64,000 nt of DNA from JAKFYM01 sp964612065 (GTDB taxonomy: Bacteria; Bdellovibrionota; UBA1018; CAIPTA01), in contig CAZTCD010000001.1 of assembly GCA_964612065.1 (NCBI GenBank), positions 39,312 through 103,311 on the forward strand, given 5' to 3'. The notes beneath the pieces are model-generated. The model saw only the letters and a program-made list of their open reading frames with translations. It searched no databases and had not been told where the DNA came from. How positions within the stretch are numbered: position 1 is the stretch's first letter; each line of letters opens with the position of its first letter. The translations under genes and the position numbers were made by a program. Below, piece after piece: positions 23,639 to 31,199 of this stretch.

Positions 23639-25069
23639 ATGGGGCAGTTTTTTCTTTTGATTTTAGCGTTCGCAACCCCGTTCATTTTTCCTCGAGCCTT
23701 TGCTTCGGAGGACAAGTTCTTTTCTGATCAGCAAGCTAAAGCCGCATTTCTCCAGCTCGACTTTTTTGCGGAGGGTCGGGGCATGCATGTGTCTCCGGGT
23801 TTGATTACCTATTTTAACAGAGTAATGGCAAAGCTTCCTTCTCCGGACAATAGGCGGCTGGACCTTCGCCGGTGGTTTACTCGCCGATGGGGAATGAATT
23901 TTCAGGGAAAAGAAATTGTAGGGCTCTTTGACAAGGATCACGAAGGCTTAAGGGTGGGGGCGGTGGGATGTGTCGCTTGCCATAGCGGGCGTGCTGCCGG
24001 CCAGTTCGTCGTGGGGCTCGGAAATAAAAATATCGACGTGGTTCGGATGGCCAAAGACCTCTACCGAATGGAGAGGTGGTGGAAGCACCTTGTTCCTGCA
24101 CGCAAGAAGACGGAGGCTTATCTGGATCTCGAAGAGGACGCCTTGGCCTTTTCACATTTTTTGAGTAACGAACGCCTAGGAAATCTCACTCAAGGCCTCG
24201 TACCGGTTTCTTTCGTATTCAGCTGGTTCTGGTCAATTCATGGTGAACCAGTACCCGAGCGGTTCAGGCGCGGTCAGGTGAAAGTGCCGATGCTTTGGGG
24301 CTATGAAGAAAAACGAAAGATCGGCCTTTTTTCTGATGGTTTCGGAGATCCGGAACAAGTGGGGTGGGGGGCTCTGGTGGAGCTGGCCGCAGGCCAACGG
24401 CCTGAAGCCGTTCGCAGATATTATCCAAAGATCGTAGAAGCGGAAAAGCTCTTCAATTTCTTTTTGCCCCCGAAGTATCCCTTCGAAATCAATCGGCAGC
24501 TCGCAGAAAGAGGGAAGGCTGTTTTTTCAAAAACATGTGCCGGGTGCCACGGTTCATACGAGAGAAACGTAGATGGTTATCCGATTTTTCAAGCTCCAAA
24601 ATGGATTCCGTGGTCCGTAGTGAGAACTGACGGTGATCGCACTTTTGCCGCAAATGATGACCTTAAACGAAAGATCGGGGAAAGCCCGCTTCGGGATTTG
24701 ATAAGGCACCTGGACCTTGGGCATGGCTATTTCGCCCCCCGCTTAGAGGGGATTTGGTCCCGCTTTCCCTACCTGCATAACGGGTCAGTTCCCAGTATCG
24801 AGGCATTGCTGACTGGGCCGAAAAATCGACCGGAAGTTTTTTCCCTGAAAGATGTGGGTGAACTATACCGTTTCGACAAAATTAGTTTGGGAATAAAGGT
24901 GCCTGAAAGACGGGCGGGGATGAAGGCCTTGAAAGCAAGGGCTCGGAAGGGAAACCGATCGATTTACGATGTGAGCAGAGCGGGTCACTCCAACCAAGGC
25001 CATGATTTTTTCACGGACCTTGGTTCGGGCGAAAAAAAAGCAATTATCGAGTACTTAAAAACTCTTTGA
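23639..25069 (+). CDS. Exported di-heme cytochrome c, RoxA/peroxidase-like
   Basis: The ATG at 23639 has GGAGG 5 nt upstream and gives a signal peptide (MGQFFLLILAFATPFIFPRA); an ATG further upstream at 23600 lacks this. The 476-aa protein has two heme sites: GCVACHS near residue 108 and CAGCHG near residue 303. RFPYLHNGSVPSIEALL near the C-terminus is like the block found in rubber oxygenase RoxA and in di-heme peroxidases, where a His or Tyr near the active heme lies. It should act in the periplasm or outside in electron transfer or an oxidative reaction; the substrate is open. It ends 6 bp before a convergent gene. Confidence 0.8.
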   Translation: MGQFFLLILAFATPFIFPRAFASEDKFFSDQQAKAAFLQLDFFAEGRGMHVSPGLITYFNRVMAKLPSPDNRRLDLRRWFTRRWGMNFQGKEIVGLFDKDHEGLRVGAVGCVACHSGRAAGQFVVGLGNKNIDVVRMAKDLYRMERWWKHLVPARKKTEAYLDLEEDALAFSHFLSNERLGNLTQGLVPVSFVFSWFWSIHGEPVPERFRRGQVKVPMLWGYEEKRKIGLFSDGFGDPEQVGWGALVELAAGQRPEAVRRYYPKIVEAEKLFNFFLPPKYPFEINRQLAERGKAVFSKTCAGCHGSYERNVDGYPIFQAPKWIPWSVVRTDGDRTFAANDDLKRKIGESPLRDLIRHLDLGHGYFAPRLEGIWSRFPYLHNGSVPSIEALLTGPKNRPEVFSLKDVGELYRFDKISLGIKVPERRAGMKALKARARKGNRSIYDVSRAGHSNQGHDFFTDLGSGEKKAIIEYLKTL

Positions 25070-25075
25070 AGAGCT

Positions 25076-25501
25076 TTAGTGGCTGCAAGTCAATCGACCG
25101 TACTGCACTTCCACTTCGGCAGGCACGTTCCCGTCTTGGTTGGGGCTTCGAATCGAGGCATAGTGAACACCCGCAATTCCCCCCGAAAACAGTCTTACAA
25201 TCAAGGGCGATTCCTGTGCATTTTCACTCCTGCATACAAGGTAGTTGTTCAAAGCGTCGGGATGCCTGCGCATTGGAAGAAGTTCGCAAGCTAGATCGCG
25301 AATATTTCGGGGGCCGGCAAATGTCTGGTCCGCCAGTACGGCAGAACGAAGGTCCGGGGCTATGGTCAGAATAAAGCCTCCGTCGGCGATACCGACTGAA
25401 TGGCAGTAAGTGGGATCGCGTTCTGCGGCCTCGGTGTGAACAGGATCGATCAGGGGATCTATGCCCAGAATCAGGGCGGCAAGTAGGACAGTCTTTTTCA
25501 T
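25076..25501 (-). CDS. Small secreted protein of unknown function
   Basis: From the ATG at 25501 (GGAGA site about 5 nt upstream) the protein has 141 residues with a signal peptide (MKKTVLLAALILG). Four Cys in the mature part (TYCHSVG, LACELL, YLVCRSE, RLTCSH) may form two disulphides. No domain recognised. The frame continues upstream to 25561 but without a ribosome site. It is convergent with the cytochrome gene. Confidence 0.6.
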   Translation of the reverse strand: MKKTVLLAALILGIDPLIDPVHTEAAERDPTYCHSVGIADGGFILTIAPDLRSAVLADQTFAGPRNIRDLACELLPMRRHPDALNNYLVCRSENAQESPLIVRLFSGGIAGVHYASIRSPNQDGNVPAEVEVQYGRLTCSH

Positions 25502-25689
25502 ATTTTCTCCAAAAAAGGGTTCCCCGGGGTTGGGGGAGAGGAATTTTATTGGTGAGCTCAAAGCAATGGGTGTGCCAGGTTACAGGATGCCTTCAAGTGC
25601 TTGATTCATGGTTACGGGATGGTTCGTGGGATCCAAATTGGAACCGTTCTTTTTGGATCGTGGATCGACTGAAACCCAGTTTGGAATGC

Positions 25690-26805
25690 CTAAGGCTGGG
25701 GACCGATCATGCAAGAGAGGGCTTCCACGTGGCTGGTCTGTGGGAAAAAATCCAGTGCTCCCAGGCCTTTCAGCTTCCATTTTTTGCGCAGAAAGCGAGC
25801 CGTGGCTCTGGCCCATTGGTCAGAATCGCAGCCAATTAGAAGGGTTTCCTGAACCCGAAGTTCCTGGAGTATATTAACGATCGGCACCAGTTCATTGCCC
25901 AGGCCTTCGCGTGGGGGATCCAGAATGATCCGTATTTCCTCGGAGCTTGATTTTAATGAAGAAGCATTTTTTTCCAGCCACTCTTTTACTCCGGATTGAT
26001 GGAAGCGGTGGTGTGGCGGCGCGCCATGTGGAGGTTTGAGGGAGGCCCCGAAGTCAACGGTGTGAACTTCCGAAAATCTTTTCGATATCGGAAGGCTCAG
26101 GTTTCCACTCCCACCGTAAAGATCCAATAAGATCCCGCCGCTACCTGCATGATCTGCTACCCAGTTCTGTAATTTTACGTTCTGTTCGTCGTGCACTTGC
26201 CGAAAGCCATGAGCAGAATGCCCTTTGTTCCAGGCCTCGGTTACCGTACCATCCGGGAAAACCTCGAGCTCGAGCTTATATTCTCTTTCTCTGTTTTGAC
26301 CCGATTCCCGGGCTTCAGCTAGGCGGGCATTCAATTCAGGGCGAGCGATTTCACAACGGTCAATCGGAACAATCAGATTGCTTCCTTTCCCGTAGAATCC
26401 GATTTTGTCCCGAAAACCCCGAATCTGAATCCGGTTTCTGTACTCCCAGACCCGATCCGCAGGAAAGTCTTTCCAGGGTATAGAGGCACTGTTCACTCCC
26501 ACCCTGGTGAGAGAGTGCCGAACCCCGTCTCTTTTGGTGCTCCACTGCAAGGAGTAGGGGATATGTTGCCATTGACATCCACCGCAGGCTCCAAATGCCG
26601 GGCAAGGAGCTACGACCCTTTGGGGAGACGCTGAAAGTATTTCAAGCAGCCTGCCCTCGGCATAGCGTTTTTCTTCAGATACGATTTCCACTCTAACCTT
26701 GTCGCCGGGAGCGGTGAGGGGAACGAAAATCACGCGCCCTGACGCATCCCTGCCGAGACCAGGACCGGATCGGGAAAGTGCGGTGATTTCTATGATAATC
26801 TCCAT
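25690..26805 (-). CDS. RNA uracil-C5 methyltransferase (RumA/TrmA family) with Fe-S cluster
   Basis: A 371-aa protein: an N-terminal TRAM domain (residues 1-60), then the cluster motif CPAFGACGGCQWQH, a short middle domain, and a Rossmann methyltransferase (LLDLYGGSGNLSLPIS, IILDPPREGLG). RlmD and RlmC of this family methylate U1939 or U747 in 23S rRNA. In the family the nucleophile lies in an SCNP-type block; here it reads LLIGCDSDQWARAT, so the Cys is kept in a changed setting. The protein is somewhat shorter than RlmD (about 430). Target not resolved. It is divergent from lemA. Confidence 0.8.
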   Translation of the reverse strand: MEIIIEITALSRSGPGLGRDASGRVIFVPLTAPGDKVRVEIVSEEKRYAEGRLLEILSASPQRVVAPCPAFGACGGCQWQHIPYSLQWSTKRDGVRHSLTRVGVNSASIPWKDFPADRVWEYRNRIQIRGFRDKIGFYGKGSNLIVPIDRCEIARPELNARLAEARESGQNREREYKLELEVFPDGTVTEAWNKGHSAHGFRQVHDEQNVKLQNWVADHAGSGGILLDLYGGSGNLSLPISKRFSEVHTVDFGASLKPPHGAPPHHRFHQSGVKEWLEKNASSLKSSSEEIRIILDPPREGLGNELVPIVNILQELRVQETLLIGCDSDQWARATARFLRKKWKLKGLGALDFFPQTSHVEALSCMIGPQP

Positions 26806-26944
26806 GCGTTCTTATCAATGGTGGGGCGCATATTTGCAAAGTAAAAACAGGCAGCTACAACCTGGGTTGGGAATTGTATCAGCCACTCTTTTCTTTTGGC
26901 GTTTCGTGACCATTTTGGAATGTATCAAGCCTTCAGGAGTATTA

Positions 26945-27532
26945 ATGAAAACGACTTTTCGCCTTCTATTTACTGCAATCTTGCTTAGCGGTCTTTCAGG
27001 ATGTGGCTATAACAGCCTTCAGGGTATGGATGAGGACGTAAAGGCGTCGTGGAGCGAAGTTCAGAACCAATATCAGCGGCGAGCAGATCTGATTCCAAAC
27101 CTCGTGAATACCGTAAAGGCTTACGCAAAGCATGAGCAGGAAACGTTAACCCAGGTTACCCAGGCCAGAGCTCAAGCGACTCAAACTACCATCGATGCTT
27201 CAAAGCTTTCCGACAAAGAGGCTTTTCACAAATTTGAACAGGCCCAGGGCCAGCTTAGTTCTGCTTTGAGTCGCCTTCTGGTTACTGTGGAAAAGTATCC
27301 AGACCTCAAAGCCAGTGAAAATTTTCGAGACCTTCAGAGCCAGTTGGAAGGAACAGAGAATCGAATTACCGTAGCGAGAAAAAGGTATATCGATCAAGTG
27401 GCGGAATATAACAAAGGGATCCGGTTTTTTCCCACTAACCTGACAGCGAAGTTTTTACTCGGCCTTCAGGCCAGGGAAACATTCACTGCCACCGCGCCTG
27501 GAGCGGATAAGGCCCCCGAGGTGAAATTCTAG
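26945..27532 (+). CDS. lemA: LemA-family lipoprotein
   Basis: The ATG at 26945 has AGGAG 5 nt upstream and gives 195 residues with a lipoprotein signal (lipobox SGC, Cys20). YNSLQGMDEDVKASWSEVQN, then RRADLIPNLVNTVKAY, is the LemA signature, followed by a long helical domain and the ending YNKGIRFFPTNL. LemA proteins are helical bundle membrane-tethered proteins of unclear role, often beside TPM-domain genes, as here. The frame is open upstream to 26699 but that part overlaps the divergent gene. Its TAG overlaps the next start. Confidence 0.88.
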   Translation: MKTTFRLLFTAILLSGLSGCGYNSLQGMDEDVKASWSEVQNQYQRRADLIPNLVNTVKAYAKHEQETLTQVTQARAQATQTTIDASKLSDKEAFHKFEQAQGQLSSALSRLLVTVEKYPDLKASENFRDLQSQLEGTENRITVARKRYIDQVAEYNKGIRFFPTNLTAKFLLGLQARETFTATAPGADKAPEVKF

Positions 27533-28272
27533 TGGGATTGGCCCTCGCTAGAATGGCGTTGCCGCTGATTTTCCTCTTAGCACCGCTCCAGTTGGTATGG
27601 GCTTGGGGCAATGATCTGAAGCTTCCATCTCCCGCTCCGGTTGTGGATCAGTTCGGGTTGTTGGGAGGTGATCAGCAATCTCAGTTAGAGCAGATCCTTC
27701 GAGCCGCGAAGAGCCGAAGCGGAGTGGAGATTTCGGTATTTATACCGGCATCGCTCCAAGGGCGTGAGATCGAGGACTTTTCTATTTCAGTGGCGGAGCA
27801 GTGGAAGCTCGGGAGGAAAAAAGAGGATAGAGCGCTGCTTTTGGTGATCGCTCCCAAAGAGAGAAAAATGCGGCTGGAGGTCGGTTATGGTCTGGAAGGA
27901 GAAGTTACAGATGTAGTTAGCCGGCGGTTATTGGACGACGTGATGCGCCCACATTTTCGTGCGGGTCAGTACTTACAGGGCATAATGGCCACCCTTGTGG
28001 GAATTCAGCAGCGGGTGAATCTCGGACTCGGCGAACCCGAGATTCGTGAGTTCAGTGATTCCCGGGTGAGGCGTGGTGGGAGTTTGTCGTTTCTTCAGGC
28101 CGTATTCTTTTTACTTATCGTGATACTTTTCGTTGTTTTCAGCGTAGTGGGGCGCGCTTTCGGTGGTGGCCGGCATCGCTATCACGGAGGATGGTCTGGC
28201 GGGAGTGGCGGTTCGTCTTGGGGCGGCGGTGGCGGAGGTTTTGGGGGCGGCGGCGCGTCTTCCAGTTGGTGA
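27532..28272 (+). CDS. TPM-domain membrane protein with Gly-rich tail
   Basis: A 246-aa protein with a signal peptide or first helix, a TPM domain (residues about 35-165: VVDQFGLLGGDQQSQLEQIL, then VEISVFIPASL, DRALLLVIAPKERKMRLEVGYGLEG), one membrane helix (about 185-207) and a Gly-rich end finishing GGGASSSW. TPM domains occur in photosystem repair phosphatases and many bacterial proteins next to LemA. The GTG start overlaps the lemA stop; an ATG at 27553 is an alternative start. With the next gene this forms a lemA-TPM-TPM operon. Confidence 0.85.
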   Translation: MGLALARMALPLIFLLAPLQLVWAWGNDLKLPSPAPVVDQFGLLGGDQQSQLEQILRAAKSRSGVEISVFIPASLQGREIEDFSISVAEQWKLGRKKEDRALLLVIAPKERKMRLEVGYGLEGEVTDVVSRRLLDDVMRPHFRAGQYLQGIMATLVGIQQRVNLGLGEPEIREFSDSRVRRGGSLSFLQAVFFLLIVILFVVFSVVGRAFGGGRHRYHGGWSGGSGGSSWGGGGGGFGGGGASSSW

Positions 28273-28284
28273 CAAAGGTACAAT

Positions 28285-28923
28285 ATGACATCAGATAAAT
28301 TTTTCGATGAAAAGGGATCCAAGGCGATTGAAGAGGCGGTACGGGAAGCGGAGTCTTTGACGTCCGGTGAGATCGTTCCAGTCGTGGTGGATTCCAGCTC
28401 CGACTACCATTGGCTTGCTTACAGAGCGGCTTTATTGGGGTGGATTTCTGCCAGTGTAGTGGCAATTGCTTTTCATTATAAGTATCCATTCGCCTTTGAT
28501 TTTTGGGGCCTTTTTTTAATCCAAATGATGGGAGTATTGTCAGGTTGGATCTTCAGTATTTCTCCGTGGGGGTTCCGGCTACTGGTTGCACCCTCTGTTA
28601 TCGACGAAGAGGTCTTGGAAACCGCCCGTTCTTCGTTCATTCAGAATGGGCTTATGAATACCCGTGATCGAACGGGAGTACTGATTTTTGTATCGGTCAA
28701 AGAGCATCGAGTGCTGGTTTTAGGCGACAAAGGGATTCATGAAAAAGTAGGAGACGGGTTTTGGAAAATGGAAGCTGACTTAATTGTGGACTCTATCAGA
28801 AGTGGGCGTCCTGAAGAGGGGATTGTGAAGGCGATCCAGGAGGTCGGCCAAAAGTTGGCAATACATTTTCCAAAGCGCTCGGACGATACCAACGAGCTCG
28901 CTGATTCTTTACGCCGCTCCTAA
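28285..28923 (+). CDS. Second TPM-domain membrane protein
   Basis: A 212-aa protein beginning FFDEKGSKAIEEAVREAESLTSGEIVPVV, a TPM domain start, with two membrane helices inserted (about residues 45-65 and 70-90), then the rest of the domain (TGVLIFVSVKEHRVLVLGDKGI, KVGDGFW). This is the form usually found as the third gene after lemA. It starts 12 bp after the previous gene and its last 4 bp overlap the convergent permease gene. Likely acts in the membrane with the two genes before it. Confidence 0.83.
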   Translation: MTSDKFFDEKGSKAIEEAVREAESLTSGEIVPVVVDSSSDYHWLAYRAALLGWISASVVAIAFHYKYPFAFDFWGLFLIQMMGVLSGWIFSISPWGFRLLVAPSVIDEEVLETARSSFIQNGLMNTRDRTGVLIFVSVKEHRVLVLGDKGIHEKVGDGFWKMEADLIVDSIRSGRPEEGIVKAIQEVGQKLAIHFPKRSDDTNELADSLRRS

Positions 28924-30038
28924 CTTTTTTGTGCAGGCTGTTTTTTTAGCAAAGAGAATGTAACAGTGAGAATCACAGGCCCAAGGATCAGGCCTTTCAA
29001 GCCGAAAATCATGATAGCTCCTATAATTGTGGCCAGACTCAGTATCGGGTGGCCTTCGTTGTTCTTGTTCGAGATCAGATAAGGACGAAGTATATTATCG
29101 ATACTTCCAGCCACAAGGCCCGTGGCCAATAGGGCAATACCTGCGGCCGAATTGCCCGTGAGAAAGCTGACGGCAGACAAGAAGAAACCGACAGGGCCAG
29201 CCCCTATGATCGGGATGAACGACAGGAAAAACGTAATCGTAAAGATTACGGCGAATTCTCTATACCCTGAGAGCCTTGCGCCTACCGCAACAACGGTGGC
29301 CTGAACCACACCTATCGCTATGCTAATAACAATCGCATCTCGACAGGATTTTTGGAACGTGCTGACCAAGGCCTGAAGATCTGCCTGCGGCAAAATTCCA
29401 ATTCTAGTAAAACCAGCGCCTATTTCGACGCCCTTTGATAAGAAGAGGTACAAGAACAGTGAAAAGAGAAACAGACTCACTACGAGATCCGGGATCCCTA
29501 AGAGTGCGGTGGTAAACCATTCAATCCCGGTCTTGCCCAGTTTCGCGAGATTCTGGCGGATTGACTGCCGGGCATCTGCCGTGGATTGGTAGTACCTGAA
29601 CTTCTGGCCATATGTGGCCACTCCCTCTTCGATCCGTTGATATGCATTTGCGATTCTTTCGGTGGTCGCTGCAGAAAATATTCCGTCGGACCCGGTGCGG
29701 CCTTTTTCGGCCGCCACTTGGTAAAGACGCAAGCCTAGATATGTTGCCGGGAGAAGGAGTGCAAGCAGCAATACGACAACAGCCATTACCACCGAAAGCG
29801 TTCTTCCTAGACGGAGATTTGACCGTATTGTTGTTAACGGCTTTTTCAGGCCAAAGGCAAATATGGCTGCCACCGCAATTGTTCCCCAGAATGGGTAAAG
29901 GCAGAATGCGAGCAGGGCAAGGCCGAGGCCTAGCACCGTTTCACGATTTAATTTCGGATAAGGCCATGTGCGGCGATCGGCTTTTGACCTGTGCATGACC
30001 TCCGTGTTTATTGGCAGTTTTCTAATTTCCATTTCCAA
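28920..30038 (-). CDS. AI-2E/PerM-family permease
   Basis: A 372-aa protein with about eight membrane helices. After a basic N-terminus come two close helices (VLGLGLALLAFCLYPFWG and IAVAAIFAFGLKKP), a long soluble stretch, then the helix-rich C-terminal half with FLSFIPIIGAGPVGFF and ISNKNNEGHPILSLATIIG, as in YdiK/TqsA-type proteins (family 2.A.86). Some members export quorum signals or Na+; the substrate here is unknown. The start is given as a TTG with AGGA 4 nt upstream; an in-frame ATG at 30032 is an equal choice. Confidence 0.85.
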   Translation of the reverse strand: MEMEIRKLPINTEVMHRSKADRRTWPYPKLNRETVLGLGLALLAFCLYPFWGTIAVAAIFAFGLKKPLTTIRSNLRLGRTLSVVMAVVVLLLALLLPATYLGLRLYQVAAEKGRTGSDGIFSAATTERIANAYQRIEEGVATYGQKFRYYQSTADARQSIRQNLAKLGKTGIEWFTTALLGIPDLVVSLFLFSLFLYLFLSKGVEIGAGFTRIGILPQADLQALVSTFQKSCRDAIVISIAIGVVQATVVAVGARLSGYREFAVIFTITFFLSFIPIIGAGPVGFFLSAVSFLTGNSAAGIALLATGLVAGSIDNILRPYLISNKNNEGHPILSLATIIGAIMIFGLKGLILGPVILTVTFSLLKKQPAQKS

Positions 30039-30242
30039 AAAATCCTATGCGCGTTGTCGTATTATACACAAGTTCCATTTATACCCTTGATGGCAGGGCG
30101 TTTTGCCCCGGATGAATTTTCGTCTCTTTATTATTGATCGCTTATTTGCGGCATCTGGATTGCAGTTACCGGAAGGGCAGCAGGGGTATGAACTCGGGTA
30201 TCGCGGAAAAGAAATCGACCTCGGCCCAATCGGAGGATTCTT

Positions 30243-30425
30243 ATGTTGAGAGCAGCTTTGGGCTTCTTTATCCTGGCACTTGTAGCAGCGGTTTTTGGCG
30301 CTAGTGGAATTGCGGGAATCTCAATGGAAATTGGAAGAATGCTTCTAGTGGTGTTCTTGATCTTGGCGGTGATTAGTTTTGTAATCGGTATCGTTTCAGG
30401 GCGCGGCCCAAATGTGAGGCCTTGA
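30243..30425 (+). CDS. DUF1328-family small membrane protein (YtjA-like)
   Basis: A 60-aa protein with two helices (residues 5-25 and 33-53) and the pattern LVAAVFGASGIAGISMEIGRMLLVVFLILAV in two parts, as in YtjA/DUF1328 proteins of many proteobacteria. A GGAGG site lies 5 nt before the ATG. Function unknown; homologues are often linked to stress expression. Confidence 0.85.
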   Translation: MLRAALGFFILALVAAVFGASGIAGISMEIGRMLLVVFLILAVISFVIGIVSGRGPNVRP

Positions 30426-30470
30426 CGAGCGATAAATACGTCTTGGGGTGGGGCTAGAAGAGCGAAAATT

Positions 30471-30872
30471 CTAGCGGTGCATTTTTATGTTCTGGTAAGT
30501 CTGCTGAAGTTTTTGCTTGAAAACCTCGGCTACGAATGGCTTCACAATATAATTCGTTACGCCTAGGCTGATCGCCTCTTTTACCTGCCCAATATCCGCT
30601 TCGGCTGTAAGCAATACGAAGGGGAGCTTGTTAAAGCGATTGTCCGCTCGCATTTTCTTCAATAGCTCGAGCCCATTCATTTCAGGCATATTCAGGTCAG
30701 AAATGACTAGTCCGATCGATGCTTGAGGCTTGTCCAACGAAGTCCAAGCTGCTTGGCCATTTTCGGCTTCTATAACATCATAGTAGCCCATTTCCACTAG
30801 GCTGCTTGTCACCAGCATTCGAATCGTAGCCATATCGTCGGCCACAAGAATCTTGGTTGAAAATGGAAACAT
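30471..30872 (-). CDS. CheY-like single-domain response regulator
   Basis: A 133-aa receiver domain with no output domain. Acidic pair Asp12-Asp13, phosphate-accepting Asp59 (VISDLNMPEMNG), the Thr in VLLTAEAD and Lys in YIVKPF are all present. The N-terminus (ILVADDMATIRMLV) resembles CheY of chemotaxis systems. A GAGGGTG site precedes the ATG. No kinase or flagellar gene is adjacent, so the partner is unknown; motility control is likely but inferred. Confidence 0.9.
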   Translation of the reverse strand: MFPFSTKILVADDMATIRMLVTSSLVEMGYYDVIEAENGQAAWTSLDKPQASIGLVISDLNMPEMNGLELLKKMRADNRFNKLPFVLLTAEADIGQVKEAISLGVTNYIVKPFVAEVFKQKLQQTYQNIKMHR

Positions 30873-31044
30873 GACACCCTCGATGTTCTTCTGAGTTGAT
30901 CTTAAACAAAGGAACGTATCTCGACAAGCGTGCTGCTTTATCCGCAGAAATCGATTTCACAGGTGGCGGTATTTTTTTTCGATACTCAAATAGTCGACGG
31001 AGCAGGGATAGCCTGGGGGGCGGTTTACAGATTAATGTGTTTAA

Positions 31045-31131
31045 TGGTGGCCCCTCCGAGAATCGAACTCGGACACCCGTGAAGGTACAGGTTTTTGAAA
31101 CCTGCGCGTCTACCAGTTCCGCCAAAGGGCC
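31045..31131 (-). tRNA. tRNA-Leu (anticodon CAA)
   Basis: A class II tRNA on the minus strand. GGCCCTT pairs with AGGGGCC (one G-U), discriminator A and encoded CCA follow. Anticodon arm CAGGT/ACCTG with loop TTCAAAA gives CAA (codon TTG). Long variable arm and T loop TTCGATT are present. Confidence 0.95.
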
Positions 31132-31199
31132 GTGAGAAGCCCACTTTCTAGCACTTAAGTCAGGAAGGCTCCATTTTTTTGATGAACTAATGCTTTGCG

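Noticed and set aside
28017..28045. 9-bp inverted repeat with 11-nt loop in the first TPM gene
   Set aside because: Inside coding sequence with no T tract or known site; low information.
30112..30249. 45-aa ORF ending inside the start of the DUF1328 gene
   Set aside because: No ribosome site and no recognisable domain; the DUF1328 gene has its own GGAGG site within it.
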